Positions 22,725-35,349 of a stretch of DNA of 64,000 nucleotides are shown here, piece after piece (within the stretch, counting starts at the first letter, position 1; the number at the start of each line of letters is the position of its first letter). A program made the translations under genes and the position numbers. Source of the stretch: Megaleporinus macrocephalus (Eukaryota > Chordata > Actinopteri > Characiformes > Anostomidae); contig CM038705.1 in the NCBI GenBank assembly GCA_021613375.1, positions 10,988,711 through 11,052,710 of the forward strand. The letters are read 5' to 3'. The notes below the pieces were generated by a model, which was given only the letters and a program-made list of their open reading frames with translations, did no database searches and had not been told where the DNA came from.

Positions 22725-23372
22725 CTGTTTTAATTGATTTATGGTAACTTTTTATAAGATTTTTTTTATATTAGTTTCTTTAAGTTTTTTTTTTCTTTAT
22801 CTTTTTAACTTTTTACTATTTTTGTATTTTATAGTTACTTCTTACCTATAGTTTATACATTATTTTCTATTCTTTATTTATTCTTGCTATTTTTTGTTGC
22901 TTCTTATCTATTGTTTATACATTATTTACTATTATTTATTTATTTTTACAAATGTTTTGCTGTTTTCTATTGTTTATACAGTATTTACTATTATTTATTT
23001 TTTGTAATATTCCTTTTTCTGTTTATCTATTGTTTATACATTATTTACAAATTTTATGCATTCTTACTATTTTTCTTGTTGCTTTTTACCTATTGTTTAT
23101 ACATTATTTCTTATAGTATATTTATATTTACTAAATCTGTGTTGCTTCTAATCTTTTGTTTATACATTATTGCTGTTATTTACATTTGATTTTTATTCTT
23201 AGATTTAATTATCATAATATTCTTATTTTGTTGTAGATCACCTTTGCCTTATATAAATTTTGAATTTGTTTATCAATCCATATTCTGTGTATCTTGGCTG
23301 CGTTGTAAACGAGGGTCACCCTCAATGTACTCCAAGTATAATAAATGTTGATTGATTGATTGATTGATTATA
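22725..23372 (+). repeat. T-rich repeat ending in a non-LTR-like 3' tail
   Basis: 22850-23180 carries imperfect copies of 'TATTGTTTATACATTATTTA' at 50-70 bp spacing (near 22851, 22908, 22970, 23027, 23091 and 23156). The end, 'GAGGGTCACCCTCAATGTAC' ... 'AATAAATGTTGATTGATTGATTGATT' style tail (23313-23370), looks like the 3' terminus of a non-LTR element with a short tandem tail. The hydrophobic open frame at 22884-23189 is a translation of the T-rich repeat, not a membrane protein. Confidence 0.55.
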
Positions 23373-23538
23373 TACCTTGTTCCATGTATAGAGGTTCAGT
23401 CATACTGGAACAGGAAAGGGGTCTTCCTAAAACTATTACCTCGAAGTTGTCAGAAATGTTTTTGTATGCTGTAGCATTAATATCAACCTTTTACTGAAAC
23501 TAAGAATCCCAAACCCTAAAAAATCTCCTCCCTTCCAA

Positions 23539-23949
23539 TACAATGCGAGTCAAAAGTTTGGATATATCGACCCATTTTAATAGTAATAATTTTAATAATT
23601 GTACCATTTTAATAGTAATAATATTAGTAAAACTGTAAACCAACACTTATGGAACTATTCCTGGACCAGCATCTGGGAGTGGTTTAAAGAATGTTTATAG
23701 TTTCTTTTAGAAATAACATTTTACATACTTTTGACATTTTGGCCAGCAGCTTCATGAGGAGCCACATGAGCAGCTTTTCTAACAGGACTGAAGAAGATAG
23801 CGTACATGCTGAGATTGTGTTTTGGGGGGGGTTATAGGTTTTTATATAAATGTATTTTAATCTTGTCTTTCAACACATTCAAATCAAAACATATAATTAT
23901 AAAAATAGAAATTCAGTTAGGTGTGTCCAGACTTTTGACTGGTAGTGTA
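23539..23949. mobile_element. Tc1-type MITE, TA-flanked
   Basis: Element 23541-23947 (407 bp) between TA and TA. Ends CAATGCGAGTCAAAAGTTTG and, complemented, CACTACCAGTCAAAAGTCTG are clear inverted repeats. It interrupts the Tc1 copy that resumes at 23950. The interior has no transposase frame. Confidence 0.8.
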
Positions 23950-24480
23950 GGTCACGTTCTCCTGGCTTCTGCCAAACCCAGATTAGTCCAGCAGACTACT
24001 GCAGCGTGAATTATCACTCCACTGCTCCAGCGTCTAGTGGTGGCGCACTGTACTCCCCTCCAGCCATCGTGCATAGCCATATCAGGCTTGCCTGCAGCTG
24101 CTTGGCCATGGAACCCATTTCCTGAAGCTCCTGATGCGCAGCTCCTGTGCTGATGATGCTTTCAGAGGCAGTTTGAAACAGAGAGGACTGTTGTGATCTT
24201 CATGCAGCACATGCTTCAGCGGTTTGTGTGGTCTAACGCTTTGTGACTGAGCTGTTGTTGTTCCTAGATGCTTGCATTTCACCATATTAGCACTTACTGT
24301 TGACCAGGGCACCTCTAGCTGGGTAGATCTTTCACAACCTGGGATCCTATGACAGTAGCAAGTTTCATTTTTCTTCAGCCAGTATTTGGCTGTATGCTTG
24401 ATTTTGATGCACCTACTAGCAACAGGTGTTGCTAAAACACTTGAACACAATATGTTTAATGCAATGGCGCCTTAAAGCAA

Positions 24481-25271
24481 TACACCTAAAGCCGAAACAG
24501 CCGGAATCCAAAGTGTATAATTAAATCACTCATTTTTAATGCTTATTAATTATCTATCACTGTAGGCCGAATTCTGGAAAGCATAAACAAACATGTTCCC
24601 TAGGTTTTTGTTTTTATTTATTGATTTATTTTTTGGTTCACTGGTGGTAATTCAGCTCTTGGTTAGTCAGAGCATCACCACACATGTTATTGTTACAGCT
24701 CTTCACATTTACAGGCCACATCCTGATGGGTTTGGGGCCAAACCACCTACAGCAGCAGATATGTGTGGAAGTACAGCTACTGGAGGTGCTGATATCTGGA
24801 AAGAATCAAGTCAACAATCATCAAATGAGCCTTGAAGTGCAATTCATTCTTTCTGGCTTCACAAACCGAACTGAATCAGCTCCTGGAAAGATTTGTTCTG
24901 TTCGGCTGCCTCGCTCATCTGTAGCCACGGCAGTGACTTACCATTATTTCTTGTTATATTGGTTTGAAACACAGCTCCATCTGAAGCCTACAGGATTAGC
25001 TTACTTAGCCTATTGGACGCCCAGTAATTACACATAGTTATTCAGCTGTGATTCAGGGGACAAATGTGATAATGAACAATAAAAGTGTAGACAGACCAAA
25101 ACATTCTTGTGAGTATTCAAAAGCAGTCTGTTTTAAGAGAGGCTCCCTGAAAAAAAATCTAATGTACACACTTTTCCTTCTTACTATCAATGTAGCCAAT
25201 CAGTCTGCTGAGGTTTGCACTAAGTAATAGAAAGTCACTGCAAAAGACACATTAGCGCAACTGTTACTTAA
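24481..25271. other. Intergenic, single copy within the window
   Basis: Two overlapping plus-strand frames (24593-24835, 24684-25037) have no recognisable motif. 24840-25070 is free of repeat matches and could be conserved non-coding DNA, but nothing decisive is visible. Confidence 0.35.
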
Positions 25272-25462
25272 CCCAAGAGCAGAGGACACTAATAGGACAA
25301 GCCAGACATTGTCCAATGTGGACCCAAATGATTAACTATTGCGAAGGATTTAATTCTGATGGTATACGGGCTTTTCTGCACAGTAAACTCACAGACCAAT
25401 CACGTGGAAGATCACCAGAGGCCCTCCTCAGGCAATTAGATCAGAGGTACAAAGCGAGAAGC

Positions 25463-28384
25463 AGCAGTCGGAGAATAAAGCGAGTCGGAGAATAAAGCGA
25501 GTCAGGGAATGAAGTGAGTCGGAAAATAAAGTGAGTTGGAGAATAAAGTGACTCGGAGAATAAAGTGAGTTGGAGAATAAAGCGAGTCGGAGAATAAAGA
25601 GAGTCGGAGAATAAAGAGAGTTGGAGAATAAAGAGAGTCGGAGAATAAAGTGAGTTGGGGAATAAAGTGAGTCGGAGAATAAAGCGAGTTGGAGAATAAA
25701 GTGAGTTGGAGAATAAAGCGAGTTGGAGAATAAAGTGACTCGGAGAATAAAGCGAGTCAGGGAATAAAGTGAGTCGGAAAATAAAGTGAGTTGGAGAATA
25801 AAGTGACTCGGAGAATAAAGAGAGTTGGAGAATAAAGTGAGTCGGAGAATAAAGCGAGTTGGAGAATAAACTGAGTTGGAGAATAAAGCGAGTTGGAGAA
25901 TAAAGTGACTCGGAGAATAAAGCGAGTCAGGGAATAAAGTGAGTCGGAAAATAAAGTGAGTTGGAGAATAAAGTGACTCGGAGAATAAAGAGAGTTGGAG
26001 AATAAAGTGAGTCGGAGAATAAAGCGAGTTGGAGAATAAACTGAGTTGGAGAATAAAGCGAGTTGGAGAATAAAGTGACTCGGAGAATAAAGCGAGTCAG
26101 GGAATAAAGTGAGTCGGAAAATAAAGTGAGTTGGAGAATAAAGTGACTCGGAGAATAAAGAGAGTCGGAGAATAAAGTGAGTCGGAAAATAAAGAGAGTT
26201 GGAGAATAAAGTGAGTTGGAGAATAAAGTGAGTTGGAGAATAAAGAGAGTTGGAAAATAAAGTGAGTTGGAGAATAAAGTGAGTTGGAGAATAAAGTGAG
26301 TTGGAGAATAAAGAGAGTTGGAAAATAAAGAGAGTTGGAGAATAAAGTGAGTCGGAAAATAAAGAGAGTTGGAGAATAAAGAGAGTTGGAGAATAAAGTG
26401 AGTCGGAAAATAAAGAGAGTTGGAGAATAAAGTGAGTTGGAGAATAAAGTGAGTTGGAGAATAAAGTGAGTTGGAGAATAAAGTGAGTTGGAGAATAAAG
26501 AGAGTTGGAAAATAAAGAGAGTTGGAGAATAAAGAGAGTTGGAGAATAAAGTGACTCGGAGAATAAAGAGAGTTGGAGAATAAAGTGACTCGGAGAATAA
26601 AGAGAGTTGGAGAATAAAGTGAGTCAGAGAATAAAGCGAGTCGGAAAATAAAGAGAGTTGGAGAATAAAGTGAGTCGGAGAATAAAGAGAGTTGGAGAAT
26701 AAAGCGAGTCAGAGAATAAAGCGAGTCGGAAAATAAAGAGAGTTGGAGAATAAAGTGAGTTGGAGAATAAAGTGAGTTGGAGAATAAAGCGAGTTGGAGA
26801 ATAAAGTGAGTTAGAGAATAAAGAGAGTTGGAAAATAAAGAGAGTTGGAGAATAAAGAGAGTTGGAGAATAAAGTGACTCGGAGAATAAAGAGAGTTGGA
26901 GAATAAAGTGACTCGGAGAATAAAGAGAGTTGGAGAATAAAGTGACTCGGAGAATAAAGAGAGTTGGATAATAAAGAGAGTTGGAGAATAAAGTGAGTCA
27001 GAGAATAAAGAGAGTTGGAGAATAAAGTGAGTCGGAGAATAAAGCGAGTTGGAGAATAAACTGAGTTGGAGAATAAAGCGAGTTGGAGAATAAAGTGACT
27101 CGGAGAATAAAGCGAGTCAGGGAATAAAGAGAGTTGGAGAATAAAGTGAGTCGGAAAATAAAGTGAGTTGGAGAATAAAGTGAGTCGGAGAATAAAGAGA
27201 GTTGGAGAATAAAGTGAGTCGGAAAATAAAGTGAGTTGGAGAATAAAGTGACTCGGAGAATAAAGAGAGTTGGAGAATAAAGTGAGTCGGAGAATAAAGC
27301 GAGTCGGAGAATAAAGTGAGTTGGAGAATAAAGAGAGTCGGAGAATAAAGCGAGTTGGAGAATAAAGAGAGTTGGAGAATAAAGTGAGTCGGAGAATAAA
27401 GAGAGTCGGAGAATAAAGCGAGTTGGAGAATAAAGTGAGTTGGAGAATAAAATGAGTCGGAGAATAAAGTGAGTTGGAGAATAAAGTGAGTCGGAGAATA
27501 AAGAGAGTCGGAGAATAAAGAGAGTCGGAGAATAAAGCGAGTTGGAGAATAAAGAGAGTTGGAGAATAAAGAGAGTTGGAGAATAAAGAGAGTCGGAGAA
27601 TAAAGAGAGTCGGAGAATAAAGAGAGTTGGAGAATAAAGAGAGTTGGAGAATAAAGAGAGTTGGAGAATAAAGAGAGTCGGAGAATAAAGAGAGTTGGAG
27701 AATAAAGAGAGTTGGAGAATAAAGAGAGTTGGAGAATAAAGAGAGTTGGAGAATAAAGAGAGTCGGAGAATAAAGAGAGTTGGAGAATAAAGAGAGTTGG
27801 AGAATAAAGTGAGTCAGAGAATAAAGCGAGTCAGAGAATAAAGAGAGTCGGAGAATAAAGCGAGTCAGAGAATAAAGCGAGTCAGAGAATAAAGTGAGTT
27901 GGAGAATAAAGTGAGTTGGAGAATAAAGTGAGTTGGAGAATAAAGCGAGTTGGAGAATAAAGCGAGTCAGAGAATAAAGCGAGTCAGAGAATAAAGCGAG
28001 TCAGAGAATAAAGTGAGTCAGAGAATAAAGCGAGTCAGAGAATAAAGTGAGTCAGAGAATAAAGTGAGTTAGAGAATAAAGTGAGTTGGAGAATAAAGTG
28101 AGTCAGAGAATAAAGCGAGTCAGAGAATAAAGTGAGTTGGAGAATAAAGTGAGTCAGAGAATAAAGCGAGTCAGAGAATAAAGTGAGTCAGAGAATAAAG
28201 TGAGTCAGAGAATAAAGTGAGTCAGAGAATAAAGCGAGTCAGAGAATAAAGTGAGTTGGAGAATAAAGTGAGTCAGAGAATAAAGCGAGTCAGAGAATAA
28301 AGTGAGTCAGAGAATAAAGTGAGTCAGAGAATAAAGCGAGTCAGAGAATAAAGTGAGTCAGAGAATAAAGTGAGTTAGAGAAAG
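25463..28384 (+). repeat. 17-bp minisatellite (GAGTYGGAGAATAAAGH), ~170 units, inside hAT
   Basis: Unit GAGTTGGAGAATAAAGA with variants at TTGG/TCGG/TCAG, the final A/T/C and AGAAT/AAAAT. Higher-order structure is visible: 'CAGGGAATAAAGTGAGTCGG' begins at 25758, 25928 and 26098, exactly 170 bp (10 units) apart, and the pattern partly returns near 27118. The first third is rich in TTGG/TCGG types; the last 0.6 kb is dominated by TCAG types. Every unit carries AATAAA. The plus strand is nearly all purine. Confidence 0.95.
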
Positions 28385-28571
28385 GCTAATTCAGACCGCA
28401 TGCTCTTAAAAGTTTTATTTACTTTTTCTATAAATAATCACAATGTGATTTTTTTTTCAAAAGCATTCAGTTTTTTTAATGTAGTCCTTGTTTTTATTTG
28501 AAGGGAGGAAAAAACATGTCTTTGAAGTTTATAATAATATAAATAAAAATTCATATATATATATATATGGG

Positions 28572-29660
<1,089 letters not shown>

Positions 29661-29841
29661 TGATGTGTTGGTCTTTCAGTTGCTAATGGTATACAATGCT
29701 GATACTAGGCTACTGAGGTATTCAGGATACGGCACTGAATCATAACACAAATCAGAAATGATGATGGTCCAGACCTTGGCCTGAGGAAATCTCCTCTAAC
29801 TGGACCATACTGAACTCTAATTAAACACCCCTGCCCTAGAG

Positions 29842-30025
29842 TCTAAGTTCTACGCTTCAAATGTCCAAGTTAGAAGCTCCAAATGTCTGTGCACTGGTGC
29901 TAACATAATACTGTAAATCCCATAAAATGACTACTGGACATAAGCATAATTGCAATGGCACAAAGCAAATGAATAGAGGCTTCTTATCAAGCAATTGAAA
30001 TGGAATGGAATGACAATTTGACTCT
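29842..30025. other. Short spacer, no feature
   Basis: Nothing recognised. Confidence 0.4.
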
Positions 30026-30029
30026 AAGC

Positions 30030-30712
30030 GCGTCTCAGCCAATCAGATTTCAGAACCAGTCATACTTGAACATCGACTACTTTCGACAGACTGCTGGAAG
30101 GTGGAGCTCAAGGCTATAAACCCAAACAGATGAGCACTCTAGCTGTGTTTCATCCCGCGTACTACATCACAATACCTTCAATACACAGATTCCCCTAAAA
30201 AATATCCAGAAAATGAATTTGTCTGACCACAGTACACGTTTCCAATGTACAATGATCCATCCCAGATGCCTCAGAGCCCAAAGTTCAAAATATGAACTAA
30301 AATTCTTAACAGATAGTAAATATAAGTGTTTTGACAGTATGTCCAATATATCTATATATTGTGCTGTAGAGATATCTACTGAGGTTAGCATGGAACCAGC
30401 TAGACCCAAATCAGTCCTGTCTTGTAATACTGCTTTGTACCTCAGGAGGCAATAGTGAGTCACTATAGCATCAGGATGGTGAAGTAGTGTTGCTGCCGTG
30501 ATGATGTATTTTAAGCTTTTATCAACCATGTTGAAGGTCCTGTTGCTGGTTAGATAATTTAAGGTCAAGCAGCCAACGACAGGAAGAGTAAATGCAAATG
30601 CTGAAGCTCTCGGCAAGAAACCACGCTTAGCAGCAAACAAAAGAAGTGATGGAACTAGAAGCAGAACAAGAGTTAACACTGGCTGGGGATGAAGTTCAAT
30701 GGCGAACTTTTA
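30030..30712 (-). pseudogene. Unrecognised repeat-borne reading frame with two hydrophobic segments
   Basis: The minus strand is open from about 30710 to 30167. The first part has two hydrophobic stretches, LTLVLLLVPSLLLFAAKRGF and ASAFAFTLPVVGCLTLNYLT, then KSLKYIITAATLLHHPDAIV and THYCLLRYKAVLQDR. The last patch recurs, in broken frames, at about 60588 (DYRLLRYEVVL) and 61243 (DYRLWRYEVVLRDRMGQG), both on the plus strand and inside the duplication at 59846-61420. Matching DNA continues to GATATCTCT and ACATACTGTCAAAAC in all three places. The end (HWKRVLWSDKF) looks like a Tc1 transposase fragment joined on. I do not recognise the protein. No ATG start fits the frame. Confidence 0.4.
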
Positions 30713-30844
30713 ATAATAATAATAACATTTCTTCTAGAACGGTAAGGAGAGAACAGGGAGGGAGGAGGAACTGTGCCTTTCCTTGGTTCTCACTGGACAG
30801 CACAACCTTCCTGTGATATCAGTTGCTTCCTTTTGTTGGAGTTC

Positions 30845-31469
30845 CTCTAAAGCAGGGGTCACTAATAGGCGGACCGTGGTCCGAGTCCGGACCCAGGCGT
30901 TGTACAATGCAGACCCAAACCCATGAATGGGAGAATGATTTAATTCTGACTGTGTTTATTTTAACTTTTCTTGTCCTTACGGTATATGGGCTTTGCGGCG
31001 CAGTGAACTCATAGACTAATCACTTGCTCTGTAAGATCACCAAACGAGCTCCTCAGCCAATCAGATCTGTACAGATGAGACTTTTTTCTGAGACCGTGGT
31101 GCTGATTAAAAGCAGCCATGTATCTCATATCCATCCATCCATCCATTATCTTCCGCTTTATCCCACTAGTCAGGGTTACGGGGGGCTGGAGTCAATCCCA
31201 GCATCATCAGGTGAAGGCAGGGTACACCATGGACCAGTCCATCGCATGGCCAACACACACTCACCCATACACTCAGACCTACGGGCAATTTAGAGTAACC
31301 AATCAACATAACGTGTTTGGACTGTGGGAGGAAACCAGAGTACCCGGAGGAAACCCACTCAAGCACCGGGAGAACATACTCACTCCACACAGACCAGCCC
31401 GGACCTTGGTCTGAGGAAATCTCTTCTAGGTGTTCTAGAAGATTCTAATTAAATACCCCTGCCCTAAAG
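30845..31469 (+). mobile_element. hAT element (family H1, copy 2) with nested SINE
   Basis: Element 30853-31461, flanked by CTCTAAAG (30845-30852) and CCCTAAAG (31462-31469), 7 of 8 identical. Left end CAGGGGTCACTAATAGG, right end AATTAAATACCCCTG. The left 250 bp match the complement of 47400-47630 ('GACCGTGGTCCG', 'TTTAATTCTGACTG', 'TATATGGGCTTTGCGG'). The central part, including the region from which copy 1 grew its array, is gone and replaced by the SINE at 31130-31400. Confidence 0.87.
31130..31400 (-). mobile_element. SINE with GGATG tail (copy 2), headless, inside hAT
   Basis: Same family as 245-560: CCATCCATCC tail at 31130-31145, 'GGGGGGCTGGAGTCAATCCC', 'GGAGGAAACCAGAGTACCCG'. The tRNA-like head is missing; the copy ends near 'ACACAGACCAGCCC', where hAT sequence resumes. 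Confidence 0.8.
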
Positions 31470-32548
31470 CTTGTATTGGCTGATTCCATGAATTAAAAAG
31501 TAATTTTAAGGTGGATTTTCGCCCAAAACAGCCGTTTCTCCCACTAAAACCTGATCATTTCCAGCCCTGCCTATCTCCCACCCTTAACCCACGCTATCCA
31601 AAACACCAGCCCCGCACAGCTTTCATTCTTATCCCCGCGAATTTTACACAGCGCCTTTGGGGTCCAATTTGTACACGGAGACTTTACAGATAAAGACAGA
31701 AACAAAAGGTGATAAAGAGAGCAGGACTGGGCCGGCGAGAGACGCAGGACAGCGAGGACACGCGGGGGAACCTACTGGGTGTCAAATGGGATGGAGGGAG
31801 AAGCGGAAAATTGAAGGGAGGGAAAAAAAGAGGAGAAGAGAGAGTCAGGTCAGCCAGGGAGGGAGGAAAAAGGCAAAAGCACATTTTGTAAACAGGTCTC
31901 TATAGTAACGGGCGCATAATTTGCTTGGCGGGAGCGAAAGAGGGAAAGAGAAGCATTTACCGACTCGGCTTGAGCCCACCACTGTAATTACCACACATGG
32001 AGAGAAAAAGAGCGAGAGAGCAAGAGAGAGAGAGAGAGAGAGATAGACAGAGAGAGATGGGGATATATATACAAAGCATCAAGATGTAGGTTACATACAA
32101 AGACAGCTGTGGATTAGACTAGTCATTCATTTCAGAGGTGGCTTCCTTAAGGTACACGGCTGTGAGAACCAGAATCCTTGAACTGAAGGCAATGTCTCTG
32201 TGTTAATGAAAGTCTACCAGCATATGTTAAGCATGGGAGTGAATACAGGCAGCTGATATGAGCGAGAGCAACCCCAGCACCATCAAACAGCACACAAATC
32301 ACGAAAGCCAAGAAGCGATGGTCTTTCTCTTCCGTAATCCTGGAATAAAAGCGTCATGCCTTGTTACTGTAATGGAAAATGTAGTGGTGGGAATATAAAG
32401 GCCTTTAGTCCTTGAAGAACACCGTGTGACTGATTCTTAAAGAGGTATTCCATGTTTTTCTTTTCAATCTAATCTCCGTTTGCCGCATCTGCAGTGCATG
32501 GTCTTTCACCCCAGATGAAAAGTTGGCTGTTGACTCATAAAAGTTGAT
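31470..32548. other. Repeat-poor segment, CpG-bearing core and GA runs
   Basis: 31600-31990 has dispersed CpGs ('CCGGCGAGAGACGC', 'GGACACGCGGG', 'TAACGGGCGCATAATT') among purine-rich DNA; (GA)n at 32015-32050. Open frames here are Lys/Arg/Glu-rich translations of purine tracts. Candidate regulatory DNA by composition only. Confidence 0.3.
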
Positions 32549-35344
32549 TCCACTTTATATTAAGCGAGTCTATTAACCGTGTACTTGCACATGAACAACA
32601 CAAGCAAGAACAATGTAACTACTAGTTATGTAGCCCCTGTTACAGATGGATTACAACAGTACAACTTGAGTAATAACACATGTAATTCAATGTCTTTTTT
32701 TCCTCATGTAATTACTTTAAAGTTAATAGTCTTAATAGTTGTAACAGCATGTAACTGTTGATGTGTAACTAATCATGTAGTTGTACATAAACTACACAAG
32801 CAACAACAATGTAACTTCTACTTATGTACTTATGTAGCCACTGTTACATATACATTACAGCAGTACAGGGTTGAGTTACACATGTGAATCAATTACTTTT
32901 TGTCTCATGTAACTACATAAAGTAATAATTGTAACAGCATGTAACTGTTCAAGTGTAACTACTGTGTATGTAACCACTGTTACAGATAGAATACACCAGT
33001 ACAACTTTTGTAATTACACATGTGAATCAATTACTTTTTGTCTCATGTAATTACATAAAGTAATAATTGTAACAGCATGTAACTGTGCATGTGTAAATAA
33101 TAATCGTGTAGTTATACATAAACTACACAAGCAACAGCAATGTAACTTCTAGTTATGTAGCCACTGTTACATATAAATTACAGCACTACAGGGATGAGTT
33201 ACACATGTGAAACAATTACTTTTTGTCTCATGTAATTACATAAAGTAATAATTGTAACAGCATGTAACTGTTCATGTGTAACTACTAGTTACGTAGCCAC
33301 TGTAACAGATAGAGTACAGCAGTACAACTTACGTAATTACACATGTGAATTAATTAATTTTGCCCCATGTAATTACATAAAGGTATCTCAATAGTTGTAA
33401 CAGCATGTAACTCCTCATGTGTAAATAATAACTGCATAGTTACACATGAACAACACAAGCAACACTAATGTTGCTACCAGTGATGTAGCCACTGTTACAT
33501 ATAAATTACAGCTTTACAGGGTTACACATGTGAATCAATTACTTTTTTTGCCCCATGTAATTTCATTAAGGTATTGTAATAGTTGTAACAGCATGTAACT
33601 GTTCATGTATAACTAACAATCGTGTAGTTATACATAAACTACACAAGCAACAGCAATGTAACTACTAGTTATCTAGCCACTGTTACATATAAATTACAGC
33701 AGTACAGAGTTGAGTTACACATGCAAATTAATTACTTTTTGTCTCATGTAATTACATAAAGTAATACTTGTAACAGCATGTAACTGTTCAAGTGTAACTA
33801 CTATGTATGTAGCCACTGTAACAGATAGAATCATCAGTACAACTTTTGTAATTACACATGTGCCAAAAAGGTTTTTTTTCTCTCCATGTAATTACATAAA
33901 GGTGTCTTAATAGTTGTAACAGCATGTAACTGTTCAAGCATAACTAATAACTCTGTAGTTACACATGAACAACACAAGCAAGAACAATGTACCTACTAGT
34001 TATGTAGTCACTGTTACAGATGGATTACAACAGTACAACTTACATTATTACACATGTGAATCAATGTCTTTTTTGCCTTGTGTAATTACGTTTAGGCAAC
34101 TTAATAGTTGTAACAGCATGTAACTCTTTGTGTGTAATTTATAACCGCATAGTTCCACATAAACAACACAAGAAAAACAATGTAACTACTATTAATGTAG
34201 CCCTTGTTACATATAAATTACAGCAGTACAGGGTTGATTTACACATTACTTTTTGTCTTATGTAATTACATAAAGTAATAATTGTAACAGCATGTAACTG
34301 TTCATGTGTAACTACTAGTTACGTAGCCACTGTGACAGAAAGATTACAGCAGTACAACTTATGTTATTACACATGTGAATCAATTTCTTTTTGCCAGATG
34401 TAATTACATAAAGATTATTTCAATAGTTGTAACAGCATGTAACTGTTCATGTGTAATTAAAAACACCGTAGTTACACATGAAGAACACAAGCAACAACAA
34501 GGTAACTACTAGTTATGTAGCTACTGTCAATATAAATTACAGCAGTACAGGGTTGAGTTACACATGTGAATCAATTTCTTTTTTGGCTTATGTAATTACA
34601 TAAAAGTATCGTAATAGTTGTAACAGCATGTAACTGTTCAAGTGTAACAACTAGTTACGTAGCCACTGTTACAGATGGATTACAGCAGTACAGCTTATGT
34701 AGTTACACATGTAAATCAATTTCTTTTTTTCCTCATGTAATTACATAAGAGTATCTTGATTATTGTATTTCACATTCTCTATCCTGTGATTGCACAATGG
34801 TAGTAACAAAAATCCAATAATATTTGTAATTAGACAATTAATTTAAAAAGTTTTTTCCAGTGATATAAGAAAGTGTATTAAAACATTATCTATACTGGAA
34901 ATGCCAGCTTTCCCAACATTTAGCAAACATTTACTTTGCTAGTGTTGTGACAGTGTAACCAGTTTCAATTATAAACCATTATGTAATGTGATGGTACTGA
35001 CACACCAACAGATGCCCAATTCCCCAAAAAGTATGCTTTTATGTGATTAATTAAATGTATTGTGTTACTTTGCTCTCAAAACCAAAAAACCTGTTGTTTT
35101 TTTCCAGCGTTATTACAAATTTAGTTACTCATGTTATTACCAATATGTAATTACATCATAGTGGATACAACTATTGTAACAACTATCAAAACACCCTTAT
35201 GTAATTACATGAGGCAAAAAAAAGAAATTGACAGAGATGTGTAACTACCTAAGCTGCACTACTGCAATCCATCTGTAACAGTGGCTACATCGCTAGTAGT
35301 TACATTGTCTTTGCATGTGTTTTGCATGTGTAATATAAAGTGGG
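32549..35344 (+). mobile_element. Fold-back element whose left arm is a tandem array
   Basis: The left end CCACTTTATATTA (about 32549-32562) is complementary to the right end TAATATAAAGTGGG (35331-35344). Near the right end, 35120-35325 holds one unit in inverted orientation: the complement of 'ACTAGTTACGTAGCCACTGT' and 'CTCATGTAATTACAT' words. The left side holds about 12 direct units of the same sequence (32560-34760). The middle (34770-35110) is unrelated AT-rich sequence. No coding frame. A single related unit lies at 19865-19975. Confidence 0.75.
32560..34765 (+). repeat. Array of ~12 units, 140-190 bp, inside the fold-back element
   Basis: 'GTAACAGCATGTAACTG' or a close variant recurs near 32741, 32934, 33073, 33256, 33399, 33586, 33769, 33917, 34109, 34287, 34432 and 34620. 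Spacing alternates between about 140-148 and 184-193 bp because a segment ('AACTACACAAGCAACAACAA' type) is present in some units and absent in others. So there are long and short unit types. Confidence 0.82.
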
Positions 35345-35349
35345 ACCCA

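Larger units (their letters stand above)
20690..24480 (-). mobile_element. Tc1-like element broken by several nested insertions
   Basis: Colinear pieces match the Tc1 copy at 63405-64000: 'CGTTCCAGTTCATCCCGAAG' (20737), 'GTGAGGTTGAGGTCAAGGCT' (22652) with 'TGCAGGCCACTGGAGTT', 'ATACTGGAACAGGAAAGG' (23403), and 23950-24470 ('TCTCCTGGCTTCTGCCAAAC', 'GAAGCTCCTGATGCGCAG'). On the minus strand 'FQ' and 'GVEL..P'-like transposase traces can be guessed, but frames are ruined. The breaks are filled by a tandem duplication (20700-21190), MITE copy B (21280-22590), a T-rich segment (22725-23372) and a TA-flanked MITE (23541-23947). Confidence 0.6.

Noticed and set aside
22884..23189. Hydrophobic Phe/Leu/Tyr-rich frame resembling a membrane protein
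   Set aside because: The DNA is a T-rich tandem repeat; hydrophobicity follows from base composition.
25463..28384. CRISPR-like regular array
   Set aside because: The unit repeats without unique spacers, the setting is a vertebrate hAT element and no cas gene is present. It is a minisatellite.
31657..31905. Lys/Arg/Glu-rich frame that looks like a nuclear basic protein
   Set aside because: Purine-rich tract read in several frames gives the same composition; no start context or domain.
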